The notes: generated by a model not told the origin, from the letters alone. DNA of 64,000 bases from a bacterium (GCA_021811625.1 JAJZNU010000004.1:40398-104397); one strand, 5' to 3'. Counted from the first letter of the stretch, positions 41,633 to 51,706 are shown. Translations and numbers: made by a program.

Positions 41633-42288
41633 CGACGAAGCTTCTCGGTATCCTTGAGAGTGATAATAAGCTGTTCGTTATACAGGAGGCCTTTTCGCTC
41701 GAGATGGGCAATCTCTCGACTAGTGGTCTCTCTCGTGGAGTTTATCGAACTGGCAATGTCCTGGTGGCGGAGGGGAACGCTTATAACCAAGCCTTCGGCC
41801 GACGGTTTTCCGAAGCGTTGAGCCATACCTAAAAGAAAGGAGATCAGGCGTTCGCGCACCGTTCGGTACTCCAGATTAAGGATGCGCAACGAATGCAATC
41901 TATACATATCGGTCAACATGTCAACCAGAGGTAGTGCGGCAGCAGGGTTGGTCTTAACAAAGTCTAAAAAATTTTCCCTGGAGACTTGCCATGCGGTTGA
42001 TGGCTGAAGCGCTTCATAGATAATGTGCCTATTTTCTCCGGTTATGGCCCAGGTAAGACCAAGTATGTCTCCAGCTTTACGAATAATTAAAAGATTCTCT
42101 TCACCATACTTGGTTATGTCGTACGCCTTTACTAACCCCGACTCTACGTAAAATACTCCCGGTCTATCGCTTCCAGGACGGACCACAAACTCGCCCTTGT
42201 CGTAACTAATCAACCTTCCATTCCGGAAAAAGTCCACCAGAATCTCAAAATCGCTATTGGTGGTCAACATGTCTAGATTATGGCACAA
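41611..42288 (-). CDS. Crp/Fnr family transcriptional regulator
   Basis: 225 aa; cNMP-binding-like domain and HTH SVPLRHQDIASSINSTRETTSREIAHLERKGLL. Confidence 0.93.
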   Translation of the reverse strand: MCHNLDMLTTNSDFEILVDFFRNGRLISYDKGEFVVRPGSDRPGVFYVESGLVKAYDITKYGEENLLIIRKAGDILGLTWAITGENRHIIYEALQPSTAWQVSRENFLDFVKTNPAAALPLVDMLTDMYRLHSLRILNLEYRTVRERLISFLLGMAQRFGKPSAEGLVISVPLRHQDIASSINSTRETTSREIAHLERKGLLYNEQLIITLKDTEKLRRYLEDVD

Positions 42289-42292
42289 CGAC

Positions 42293-42314
42293 TCAGGTTA
42301 ATAAATGTACCTGA
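42293..42314. promoter_or_regulatory. Candidate Crp/Fnr operator palindrome
   Basis: TCAGGT-N10-ACCTGA immediately upstream of the Crp/Fnr gene, in a divergent promoter region. Confidence 0.45.
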
Positions 42315-42494
42315 ATTATTCTAAATGGATAGACATCAACTCACAGAGTGTGATGAATATCTTCCTCGAGGTGTGACTGAACTTACTGCCTCTTATTGCC
42401 GTCAGGCCTATTATCGGGGTATCATCCTTCTTCAATCTGGAGGCCTTAGGGAGAGGGGAGTGGATTCATAGTGAGGCGAAGGGGGCGATGAAAT

Positions 42495-43169
42495 ATGATA
42501 GCGATGCACAATTTGCAGTCTCAGCTAAAAAATAGTGGCTCCGATTTCCATTATTGGGGTAGGGGTGAAATCAAGGAGTTAGCTGAGGTTTTAGCACCCG
42601 ACGAAGTTATACATAAGTGTGTTAACGGTCATTACGTCGGGGGATTTGCGATGCTCGTGGCAACTAACCGGCGCCTAATTCTAGTTGACCGCAAACCCAT
42701 GTATCTAACAATCGAGGCTATTTGGTATGACAAGATTGGACAAGTCGATTACAACCATCGCCTCCTTAACGCTACGATTTGTATCTCGACGCCGAATAAG
42801 GACCTAACTTTCACGAGCTGGAGTCATGCTAGCATGCGAGATATTATGATGCATACGCAAGAGAAGATGGTTGAGGCTAAGGCCAAGACTGGCCCGACAA
42901 CTAATCAACCAACTTATGAGGAATCACCACAGCCGGCAATAGATCAGTCGATTTCACCCAACACGCCTCGGGCCGATGAGCAAATGACTCCAAGGGACTT
43001 CCCGACTTGGGCGGCCCAGAGTACACCTAGCGCGAATGTTGGGCGTGTCGATGGCCGCCGATTATCATTTCCGGTCGTTCTGCCGGATAAGCTGACCCTC
43101 TACGCGGCTACCAGGGTACCATTCTCCAGGCGTCGTCGATTAAGAAACGTCGAAGATATTACGTATTGA
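42495..43169 (+). CDS. PH-domain-like (bPH) protein
   Basis: LAPDEVIHKCVNGHYVGGFAMLVATNRRLILVDRKPMYLTIEAIWYDKIGQVDY. Confidence 0.7.
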   Translation: MIAMHNLQSQLKNSGSDFHYWGRGEIKELAEVLAPDEVIHKCVNGHYVGGFAMLVATNRRLILVDRKPMYLTIEAIWYDKIGQVDYNHRLLNATICISTPNKDLTFTSWSHASMRDIMMHTQEKMVEAKAKTGPTTNQPTYEESPQPAIDQSISPNTPRADEQMTPRDFPTWAAQSTPSANVGRVDGRRLSFPVVLPDKLTLYAATRVPFSRRRRLRNVEDITY

Positions 43170-44244
43170 AACGGAACTCTACAACATCGTTGGGCTGCAT
43201 GATATAAGTTTTTCCTTCAGTGCGGACTTTACCAGCAGCTCTGGCGGCCGGCAGCGAGCCAGCTTTAATGAGGTCTTCATAATCGACCACCTCGGCAGCT
43301 ATGAAGCCATGCTGGAAATCGCTGTGGATAACCCCGGCAGCTTGCGGGGCTGTAGCACCGGCCGGTATCGTCCAAGCTCGGACTTCTGTTGCTCCTGCGG
43401 TCAAAAAACTTTGTAAACCCAAGGTGTTGTACGCAGTTTTAATGAGTTGCATCAAACCCGATTCGCTTTGCTCGTAGCTGGCTAGTAGCTCCAAACGATC
43501 ATCCTCGTCCAGCCCCCGGAGTTGATCCTCTAACTTGGCGCAAATATAAAGAGCCGGAGCAGGCCTGACAAGTTTTTTTAGTTCTTCCAGCTGAGAACTG
43601 TTCCCGAGTTGAATTTCGTCAACATTGAAGACATAAATAATTGGCTTAGCGGTCAATAACTGGAGCTCCTTATACTCACCTATTCTAGACGTTAAATCCG
43701 GTGCTGAAAAGAGCGGCTTCCCGGTGTCCAGAATTGATCTTGCCTCTTCTAACACAGCAACTAACGGCACTAACTTAGGATTAGCCTTGGCTTCCTTTTC
43801 TAGCTTGGGGAGGCGGGAATTAAGGGTTTGTAAATCCGCGAGCACTAGTTCGGTATTGACGATTTCTATATCCCTCAGCGGGTCAGGTGCAGAATCGACA
43901 TGCTGAACATCCGGGTCGGCAAAGGAGCGAACAACATGTATTACGGCATTGGTATTACGGATATGACTCAAGAAAAGATTGCCCAGACCCTCTCCCTTCG
44001 AAGCACCAGCAACCAAGCCGGCGATATCAACAAAGGTTACTATGGCTGGTTTAACCGGGGCGTTGTTATACATTTTGCTCAACCGTCCCAATCGGGCATC
44101 GGGAACTGCGACAACACCGGTGTTGGGCTCGATGGTGGCAAACGGGTAATTAGCCGCCAAGACATTATTATCCGTAAGGGCATTAAAAAGAGTCGATTTA
44201 CCGACGTTTGGTAGACCGACGATCCCACAACTAATACTGCTCAT
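43159..44244 (-). CDS. ychF: Redox-regulated ATPase YchF
   Basis: CGIVGLPNVGKSTLFNALT, ANYPFATIEPNTGVVAVPD, VDIAGLVAGASKGEGLGN. Confidence 0.97.
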   Translation of the reverse strand: MSSISCGIVGLPNVGKSTLFNALTDNNVLAANYPFATIEPNTGVVAVPDARLGRLSKMYNNAPVKPAIVTFVDIAGLVAGASKGEGLGNLFLSHIRNTNAVIHVVRSFADPDVQHVDSAPDPLRDIEIVNTELVLADLQTLNSRLPKLEKEAKANPKLVPLVAVLEEARSILDTGKPLFSAPDLTSRIGEYKELQLLTAKPIIYVFNVDEIQLGNSSQLEELKKLVRPAPALYICAKLEDQLRGLDEDDRLELLASYEQSESGLMQLIKTAYNTLGLQSFLTAGATEVRAWTIPAGATAPQAAGVIHSDFQHGFIAAEVVDYEDLIKAGSLPAARAAGKVRTEGKTYIMQPNDVVEFRFNT

Positions 44245-44261
44245 GTTTTCTTACGGATACC

Positions 44262-44684
44262 TTAGCTAACATCATCTAATGATTTAATACTAATCCCGTC
44301 AACTTTCACTTTTAATAGCTCGTGGTCATTGGTCCAGAATTCAGTTGCTTTTACATTCAAGGCTGTTGCTAAATGAATTGAGTCTATGTTTTTAAGTTTT
44401 GCCCCAACCTCGGCACAAAGTTCAGCCGCTTTGTCCGCAATATCCTCGGAAACACTTACGAATGAAATAAACCCAAAACCAGACAAGAATTGTTTAGTTT
44501 TCTCACCTATTTCCTCAGATACTTGATAGGGTTGATGCAAAATTTCAGTTCGAGCTATAGTCGATAAGTATACCGAGTCTCCAGTATTCTCAAGTCTTTT
44601 TAGTAAATCTAGAGCACGCTTTGAGAACGGGCTGTCGTCATCAAGTACGTAGATAAGTATATTAGAGTCCAGTGCGACTATCAT
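44262..44684 (-). CDS. PIN-domain toxin (VapC-like)
   Basis: 140 aa; MIVALDSNILIYVLD, TEILHQ, IDSIHLATAL, TNDHEL acidic residues retained. Confidence 0.88.
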   Translation of the reverse strand: MIVALDSNILIYVLDDDSPFSKRALDLLKRLENTGDSVYLSTIARTEILHQPYQVSEEIGEKTKQFLSGFGFISFVSVSEDIADKAAELCAEVGAKLKNIDSIHLATALNVKATEFWTNDHELLKVKVDGISIKSLDDVS

Positions 44685-44911
44685 TACTCTTGGTCTCTCC
44701 GATTTCTTAGTAACTCAGCGGGGTCGCCATGACTTGTCCAGATGCCCCTAAGAGCACCGATATTTTGATGCCATACTGGCTTAGTTGATATAACAATATC
44801 ACCACTATCATTAACAGTAGGGTAGAGCTTCATACCTGGTTTGATGCCAGCCTTTTGGCGTATCAGTCTCGGAATAACAATTTGATTCTTGCTTGAAACG
44901 GTTGTAGTCAT
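44684..44911 (-). CDS. AbrB/MazE-type antitoxin
   Basis: Probable start MTTTVSSKNQIVIPRLIRQKAGIKPGMKLY at 44911; overlaps toxin start. Confidence 0.85.
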   Translation of the reverse strand: MTTTVSSKNQIVIPRLIRQKAGIKPGMKLYPTVNDSGDIVISTKPVWHQNIGALRGIWTSHGDPAELLRNRRDQE

Positions 44912-45611
44912 ACATATAGTATACTTTACATAATTAAAAAAGTAAAGCGGAGTTTTAATAAATTTACTTTTGACTCGAAACACCTACTCACATGTTCAAG
45001 GACTCTATATACTTTGGCGCAGTAGCCTCGCGTCCGCTTATCGTCTGGTTCAGGCAGGAGAAATGACGGTTCAAAAGGTTGGTTCATTCCGTAACAATGC
45101 CCACACGGAGGGAAATCATGTAATCTATTGTCAGGCAGTGAATGGCAGCACGTAAGTATATTTGTAAGCAAGCAAGAATATGCCAAGTTCCAAAACAAAT
45201 AAAGTACTCTTACGATACTACAATCACACTTGGGAGGCACTGGAGATTTTTTGCCTCACCTGTAAACCTAGACCAAGTCGAATTGGTCCCATAAACCAGT
45301 GACCGAAATACAGCATGTCGGCGAGTTGTTTTGTCACATGGAGTTCAAACAGACAAGATCGTTGGCGGTCCAGGCGCAATTACTGGACCAAACCCAATAG
45401 CTGACTGTAGAGTAAAAACTCTATTACCGGGTATTGTTTGGAACTGGTAAGCAACGTTACGGAAGTATTATCATTACGTGGTCTGTAATAACGAAACATC
45501 GGGCGACACTCATTATGGATCAACAATCAGACAATAGCCAACCAATACATGATTTTGCTGAACTCTTTCTTATTCACTATTCCTGATGTGCGTAGAGATA
45601 GCCCAGGTTCT

Positions 45612-47261
45612 TTACCAACTGATTTTTACGTATCCGTCGCTTTGAGAAGAAGTTGAGTAGGAAACACTAGTTGCGCTGCTCGTCGCCCATGAAGAACCGC
45701 CGCCGCCGCCGCCGCTAGCTGCATCCGAGAAAAAAGCCGCTCCGCCGCCGCCGCCGCCTTTGTAGCCGCCGCCGCCACCACCACCATATGCATTGGTCGT
45801 GGAGCCTCCATTTCCGCCCGTACCGTTACTACCATTGCTCCCAGATTGCCCAGAATTTGAAGCAATATACGTCCCACCGGTTCCGTCTGAACTCTGACTG
45901 GCGCCGGTACCGCCATAAGCTCCACCAGACGCAAAATAATATGACACCCAGCCAGAGCCACCATCAGTGCCATTCGGGTTACCACCAGCTCCTCCCACCC
46001 CAGTTGCGCAATAAGCACTACCTCCGCTATTACAGTATCCACTACCGCCACCACCACCGGCTTCCACGACTTCGACCGATCCGTCTAATACCGCCGATGA
46101 GCCTCCGCCTCCAGCCCAAGAACCGTTGCCGCCTTGATGATAGCCGCACCCACCTAAATAATTACCATGTTCGCCCACGTAGACGTTGAGTGTATCTCCG
46201 GGATGGACGGGCACATCCGCATTGACGACGCCACCAAATCCACCAGGAATGTTGCTACTATTAAAGCCGCCATTGGCCTGACCAGTGCCTCCCTGGCCTC
46301 CGACTGCCTCTATATTCACGCTCGTAACGCCCGATGGCACGGTTAACGTTTGTTCAGTACAAGTACTATTAGCTAGAAATGTTTGACTGCCGGGAGGAGG
46401 CGAGGCATCTACCGTAATGCTGCCTCGGCAATAAGTATTCCAAGCCGTTACCCAGAAATAAAAAGTAGTTGTTCCAGTCCCCACTGGCGGAGTGGTTAGA
46501 TTAAAGTTCGCCTGTCCTATAAGCGTGCTTCCGCTACTTACGTTTTGTAGGTTCCCAGCAGCCGGAGAGAAGGAAGATGACGATAAACCAGATGCCGTCC
46601 ACGGCCCCCTATCCACATTGTTAAATTGAAAGGTTGCTGTAGCGGTGTGACTACCGCCACCGGAAAAACTATAAGCCCCTCCGGTGTCGCTTAGGCCTGA
46701 TCCCGCGAGAGAAACGTTGCCACAGACGGGTGCGGTTGACCCATATCCAGGAACCAAGGGAACTTTTGCGGCAACATCGTTCGGATAGAACCGATAGTCT
46801 AAAGAGGTGCTGTCGGTACCTGCACCACCGGCTTTATACCATTGTGCTGTTACTTGTATCTGTGTCCAATCTGCCAAAGGAGAAGTATCGGAAATATATA
46901 TGTGGTAGTTTGGCACTGATGAGTTAGAGGGCTGATTAGACGAATTAAAGTTGCAGGTACTGCTTTGTCCAGGTGTCGTGGAAATAACCCCAGGAGCTGG
47001 CGCACTACTCTCAAGGCAAAAATCATTGTTTGCAGGGGGAGTACCTAGCGTTACGCTTTCGTTACCTACAAGAGCCCGTAGTAATTCGATTTGGGACTGC
47101 ACCAGTTGTAATGCTCCACCTCTTTCCTGTGTTTGAAGCTCAACTGATTGATCAGTGTTGACTCCCGTGAACCCAGCAACCACAATCATACCAATTATGG
47201 AGGTAGCGATAAGCACCTCAACAATCGTATCGCCTTTTTCTGATAGGCTCATAATTTTCAT
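45612..47261 (-). CDS. Pilin-like protein (prepilin N-terminus) with C-terminal glycine-rich domain
   Basis: 549 aa; SEKGDTIVEVLIATSIIGMIVVAGF; N-terminal ~170 aa paralogous to 58522-60261; Gly-rich C-terminal ~240 aa. Confidence 0.8.
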   Translation of the reverse strand: MKIMSLSEKGDTIVEVLIATSIIGMIVVAGFTGVNTDQSVELQTQERGGALQLVQSQIELLRALVGNESVTLGTPPANNDFCLESSAPAPGVISTTPGQSSTCNFNSSNQPSNSSVPNYHIYISDTSPLADWTQIQVTAQWYKAGGAGTDSTSLDYRFYPNDVAAKVPLVPGYGSTAPVCGNVSLAGSGLSDTGGAYSFSGGGSHTATATFQFNNVDRGPWTASGLSSSSFSPAAGNLQNVSSGSTLIGQANFNLTTPPVGTGTTTFYFWVTAWNTYCRGSITVDASPPPGSQTFLANSTCTEQTLTVPSGVTSVNIEAVGGQGGTGQANGGFNSSNIPGGFGGVVNADVPVHPGDTLNVYVGEHGNYLGGCGYHQGGNGSWAGGGGSSAVLDGSVEVVEAGGGGGSGYCNSGGSAYCATGVGGAGGNPNGTDGGSGWVSYYFASGGAYGGTGASQSSDGTGGTYIASNSGQSGSNGSNGTGGNGGSTTNAYGGGGGGGYKGGGGGGAAFFSDAASGGGGGGSSWATSSATSVSYSTSSQSDGYVKISW

Positions 47262-47547
47262 ACGGTTATATATTGTTTAATAGTGTGCAGTTAGAGACTT
47301 TCCTCATCTTTATAGTGCTGTTCCATCAGGATGTTTGTGGCGTATAAATTCAAAGTAAAAAACCTTTAGTCGTTGGATTACAACAGATTGACACTGAAGT
47401 GCCTGGAAGTCGTCGGAATTCATCCACATCTTCATAAGTGTACCATGAGCGCTATACTTCTTCGACAACATTCCGAGGGGTAGATTTCGAAAAAACTTAG
47501 AACTAGTCATTAATAGCGTTTTTGAGGTTTTTAATAAAAGGCATACA

Positions 47548-48243
47548 ATGTTTTATATACTTAAGTTATTTGGGAATGAAGTCGGGAGGTTCATTATTAA
47601 TCCACAGGATTCTGGCAATACTTATCCAGGAGTCGTAAAGATCGAGCGGCCAAAAAGAGGGTTTTTACACACCAAAATTGGGTTTGCGATCATTGCGACC
47701 GCAATCGTGATAGTGGTATTTTCGATCTTACTTTTAACACGACCAAATTTACGGGCTACGATTTTTTTTGAGAAATTCAGAACCTATTCGTTGGTGTCTT
47801 CAGGCAACACTTACCACTTGACGTTCTTCAAGGGAGCCACTTTAAAAAAACTGAAGGGTAACCAAGTACTTGTGGCGCCGGCCACTACTCAAGACCCTGT
47901 ACCCGTTTTTATCGGTATATTGCAATTGCCAGAAAAGATTTCACCTCAATATGAAACTTCGTTAACGGCTTGTGCCTCCCCATTCACTTCGATGGCGTTT
48001 AAGACCTTCTTGCCCTTAAATAAATCGACCATTTCGGTGTGTCGGACAAGTAGCGGGGAACAAACTATTGCATATGATGCCGCTTTTATTGTTGGGGCAC
48101 AACCGTACCTAATTAGTATTAGCTCATTTACTCCTAATAGTAGACCCAGTACAGTAACCACGCGCCAAGGCACAATAATCAGCTCAAAAGCTTTGTCCTT
48201 AAACGAACAAGACGCCAAAACAATTATTTCATCTATCCGCTAA
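47548..48243 (+). CDS. Hypothetical single-TM protein
   Basis: 231 aa; TM IGFAIIATAIVIVVFSILLL followed by extracytoplasmic domain. Confidence 0.65.
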   Translation: MFYILKLFGNEVGRFIINPQDSGNTYPGVVKIERPKRGFLHTKIGFAIIATAIVIVVFSILLLTRPNLRATIFFEKFRTYSLVSSGNTYHLTFFKGATLKKLKGNQVLVAPATTQDPVPVFIGILQLPEKISPQYETSLTACASPFTSMAFKTFLPLNKSTISVCRTSSGEQTIAYDAAFIVGAQPYLISISSFTPNSRPSTVTTRQGTIISSKALSLNEQDAKTIISSIR

Positions 48244-48639
48244 ACTAAGCAAACTATCTAGTGCGGATAGTATTGCACTTATGCTGCCTTACGCAGATAG
48301 CCAAAAGGTCTAGAAAGTGGATGAAAGAGATACGTTGCTCGACAAGAGTTAACTACTCTTAGATATGTACTATTAGCCGCTAGCTTTCTTTTCGGCGGTG
48401 CCTTTAAAAACGGAGATGGATCAAGTGTGTCATCCCCCTACAACCCAGAAGTATTCGACAATTGTTAGTGCCGGAAATACTTGTTAACGTCTAGACCGCG
48501 TCAGCCTAGAATAGCCTAAGTTTATTGGCACATGTACTGGGTCTCCGAGAAGCGCGTTTATAGAACCAGCTTTATCAACAAAATTGTCCACAGCAGTCAA
48601 TAGGCTAACCCACTCAAAAAAGTATGTTTTTTAATAATG

Positions 48640-48960
48640 TCTGGCTGACAGGGTTACAGAGGAGGTTGGTAGGGATAAGTGTTAGCACCTCGGTCAGCAT
48701 TATGTACTGGTTGGTGATGAGCAAGAACAAGAAGCTATGAATATAATCCGACACTACGCTTCTGTCTATGTATAAGTATGCGCGAATTTTAACTAAGGAG
48801 ATAGTCCGCGACAACCATTAAATGACCGCTAGCCTGCACAGGCTATCCGTTCAGAATATGATGATGTGGTTCAGCTATTCCCAGAAAAAGCTGGGTTCGG
48901 CTTAGCCCGTTAAGCGCTTAGAGCCCGAAACGGTGGCTATTTAGTAACGCGGAGCGTTAG
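48640..48960. ncRNA. Hairpin-dense non-coding region upstream of the pilus operon (candidate structured RNA)
   Basis: GCTGAC(48644)/GTCAGC(48693) enclosing GAGGT/ACCTC; TAGCCTG/CAGGCTA (48830-48845); CCCAG/CTGGG (48880-48895); TAAGCGCTTA (48911-48920); TAACGC-gga-GCGTTA (48945-48959). Confidence 0.3.
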
Positions 48961-49017
48961 TTAAAGAAGCGACCACAAAAACGCTCATGAGCTCGATATC
49001 TGGACTTGTGGTGTTTC

Positions 49018-49031
49018 GCTTATGGTATAAT
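49018..49031 (+). promoter_or_regulatory. Extended -10 promoter of pilM (GCTTATGGTATAAT)
   Basis: TGG-TATAAT 9 nt before ATG 49041; identical 14-mer at 57527-57540. Confidence 0.65.
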
Positions 49032-49040
49032 CGAAACAAT

Positions 49041-50078
49041 ATGAGTTTGCTGAGTGGGACCAACGATTTCTTTAGCCTGGACATCGGTACAACTGCCGTC
49101 AGAGTTGTTCAGCTTCGCGGCACAGGAGTTATGAAGTCGCTGGTGAAATATGCCTATGTCCCGCTAAACTCGACTGTCGCTCTTAGCGATGCCAAGACAG
49201 ATCAACAGGCTCTGGCAAAAACAATCGGTGAGTTACTTAAGCAGGCCGATATAGCAACAAAAGATGTCGCGGTTGGTATACCTTCGCAAAAAGTATTTAC
49301 CACCGTGGTTGATGTGGATCGTCTTAGTAAAGATGAACTTAACAAATCCATCCACTATCAGGCGGATGCCTTGATTCCGACACCTATAAGTGATTCTAAG
49401 ATAGATTGGGCTCTGTTGGGGGACTCGCCTAAAGACAAGACTAAGCTCGAGATACTCCTATCCAGCGTGACCAACAGTTTTATAGAGCAGCGCCTAGACA
49501 TGCTGGAATCAATCGGTTTGAATGTTATAGCTTTCGAACCAGACAATCTGGCAGTAACGAGGGCTATGGTAGCCAACGGCGCCACACTGCCGCAAATGGT
49601 TATCGACATTGCCAGTCGTAGCACCGATTTGGTTATAACGATGAATGGTGCGCCGCGACTAACAAGAGCGATACCGACCGGTACCGAGTCAATAGTTAAG
49701 GCGGCTGCCCAAAACCTCAACATCGACAACAAGCAAGCCCAACAATTTGTATTTAAATTTGGAATGGCCAAGGATAAGCTTGAAGGGCAAGTGTATCAGG
49801 CGATCCTGAGTACCGTAGAGTTGTTGACCAGTGAGATTGAAAAGTCCATTAAATTCTTCCAGGCTCGTTACGTCGGTTCTAAACTTGACCGGATCATAGT
49901 CACCGGAGGGGCATCGGTTTTGCCCGAGTTCCCTCTATACATTGCCAACAAATTCGGACTGAACGTCGAAATCGGTAATGCCTGGAGGAATGTCGCCTTT
50001 GCGCCCGAGCGACAGAATGAACTCCTAGCTATATCTAATCATTTTGGTGTGGCGGTCGGGCTGGCGGAGAGGGTATGA
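49041..50078 (+). CDS. pilM: Type IV pilus assembly protein PilM
   Basis: FFSLDIGTTAVRVVQL, actin-like ATPase; start chosen at 49041; followed by pilN/pilO. Confidence 0.93.
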   Translation: MSLLSGTNDFFSLDIGTTAVRVVQLRGTGVMKSLVKYAYVPLNSTVALSDAKTDQQALAKTIGELLKQADIATKDVAVGIPSQKVFTTVVDVDRLSKDELNKSIHYQADALIPTPISDSKIDWALLGDSPKDKTKLEILLSSVTNSFIEQRLDMLESIGLNVIAFEPDNLAVTRAMVANGATLPQMVIDIASRSTDLVITMNGAPRLTRAIPTGTESIVKAAAQNLNIDNKQAQQFVFKFGMAKDKLEGQVYQAILSTVELLTSEIEKSIKFFQARYVGSKLDRIIVTGGASVLPEFPLYIANKFGLNVEIGNAWRNVAFAPERQNELLAISNHFGVAVGLAERV

Positions 50079-50767
50079 TACAGTTTAACCTTTTGCCGGA
50101 CGTAAAATTGGCCTATATCAAGGCTAAACGCATCGAGCACCTGGCTGTTACAATCTCCGGAGCTGTCATTATAGCAAGTGCGGTCGTACTTATCGCCATG
50201 TTCAGTATTGTTGATGGACTGCAAAAGCATAGTCTTAACAGCGTCAACAATGATATCGCTAAGTATGAAGCACAGATTAAATCAACTCCATCGCTCAACA
50301 AGCTCCTTACTATTCAGAACCAATTGAACACACTGCCTAAACTGGATGCTCAAAAACCGGTTGCCAGTAGGATCTTCGACTATATTTCTCAACTAACACC
50401 TCAGCAGGTCGACCTGAGCACCCTGAACCTTGATTTTTCTAAGCATACTATAACTATTTCCGGTAAGGCTGATTCGTTGAGTACAATCGATCAATTTGTA
50501 GACACGCTGAAATTTACGACCTATAACATCTCAGGGTTATCGAGCAATCCTCATGCCTTTTCAAGTGTAGTCCTGTCAAGCTTCGGGAGCACCAGCCAAA
50601 GCTCAAGCTTTAGCATTACAGCTAATTTTGACCCTGTCATATTCAGCGAGGCAAACAATACACCACAGTTGACAGTGCCTAATGAGGTTACTACGCGATC
50701 CAGATCTTCCCAAGAACTACCGTTATTTACCGGTAATAATAATCCTAATACCCCGACAGTCCCGTAG
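50075..50767 (+). CDS. pilN: PilN-like pilus assembly protein
   Basis: MIQFNLLPDVKLAYIKAKR; single TM; operon position. Confidence 0.85.
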   Translation: MIQFNLLPDVKLAYIKAKRIEHLAVTISGAVIIASAVVLIAMFSIVDGLQKHSLNSVNNDIAKYEAQIKSTPSLNKLLTIQNQLNTLPKLDAQKPVASRIFDYISQLTPQQVDLSTLNLDFSKHTITISGKADSLSTIDQFVDTLKFTTYNISGLSSNPHAFSSVVLSSFGSTSQSSSFSITANFDPVIFSEANNTPQLTVPNEVTTRSRSSQELPLFTGNNNPNTPTVP

Positions 50768-50777
50768 GAGACAGCAT

Positions 50778-51455
50778 ATGGCATTAAGCAAAAAACCTTC
50801 ACTCAAGCAGAATTCTGTCGACAAGCTTAACAGGCAAATAGTTATTATTATTGGAGTAGCTGTGTTTGCGGCAGTCTTTACACTTGTTGCTTCCAAAACG
50901 CTACTTGGCCAATATGAGTACCAGAAGCGTGTTATAGATGCCAAACATATCGCTGACTTGCAGTTGAAGGCTAACGCCGCAACGGTTGATCAGCTAGTGG
51001 TTTCATATAAAAATTTCATCAATACTTCCAAGAATGTTCTGGGAGGAAATACTTCAGGGAACGGACAAAACGATGGCAATAACGCCGAGATTGTTCTTGA
51101 TGCTCTGCCAAGTCAGTATGATTTCCCGGGTTTTATTAGCAGTCTAGAGAATCTACTATCTAACCCCGCATATACCATTAATAATATATCCGGTACCGAC
51201 AATGCCCTGACTCAGCAGGCTAGTCCCCCTGGCACCAGTACAACGGCCGTACAGATACCATTTCAGATCAATGCTACAGGATCTTATGCGTCAATACAGC
51301 AGATGATTCAAACGTTGCAAGCTTCAATTAGGCCTATCGTGATACAAACGCTTGATCTGTCGGGTAATGATACTAGTCTGACGGCCGCGATATCTGCCTA
51401 TACCTACTATCAACCTGGAGTAGTATATTCAATTCAAAGTGAGGTAGTTAAATGA
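50778..51455 (+). CDS. pilO: PilO-like pilus assembly protein
   Basis: Start at ATG 50778 after GTAGGAG; TM plus coiled coil; operon position. Confidence 0.8.
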   Translation: MALSKKPSLKQNSVDKLNRQIVIIIGVAVFAAVFTLVASKTLLGQYEYQKRVIDAKHIADLQLKANAATVDQLVVSYKNFINTSKNVLGGNTSGNGQNDGNNAEIVLDALPSQYDFPGFISSLENLLSNPAYTINNISGTDNALTQQASPPGTSTTAVQIPFQINATGSYASIQQMIQTLQASIRPIVIQTLDLSGNDTSLTAAISAYTYYQPGVVYSIQSEVVK

Positions 51456-51706
51456 AACAAAATGATGTCGCAGTCATCATTGGAGTGGGGCTTTTAAGTG
51501 CCATAGTGTCGATTATCCTTGCCGGTAAAATAATTACAACCCCAGCTAACAGGCAACAACAGGTCGAGGTAGTACAACCCATCAGCACCCAATTCAGTAA
51601 ACCCGATCCTAAGTATTTTAACTCTGCCGCAATTGACCCGACCAAGGTCATTCACATATCCAGTAACTCCAATAACACCCCATTTAACTCTCCAACCGGG
51701 CAGTAG
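51452..51706 (+). CDS. Small TM protein in pil operon (PilP position)
   Basis: 84 aa; one TM then short extracytoplasmic tail; between pilO and pilB. Confidence 0.7.
   Translation: MKQNDVAVIIGVGLLSAIVSIILAGKIITTPANRQQQVEVVQPISTQFSKPDPKYFNSAAIDPTKVIHISSNSNNTPFNSPTGQ

Noticed and set aside
44926-45240. ORFs 44926-45240(-) and 44970-45155(+)
   Set aside because: No family signal, Cys/aromatic-rich atypical composition, overlap each other and the antitoxin promoter.
45626-46189. ORFs 45626-46057(-) and 45788-46189(+)
   Set aside because: Alternative frames of the glycine-rich domain of 45612-47261.
48614-48814. ORF 48614-48814(-), 66 aa
   Set aside because: No recognisable family, lies in hairpin-rich non-coding region with no clear SD or promoter.
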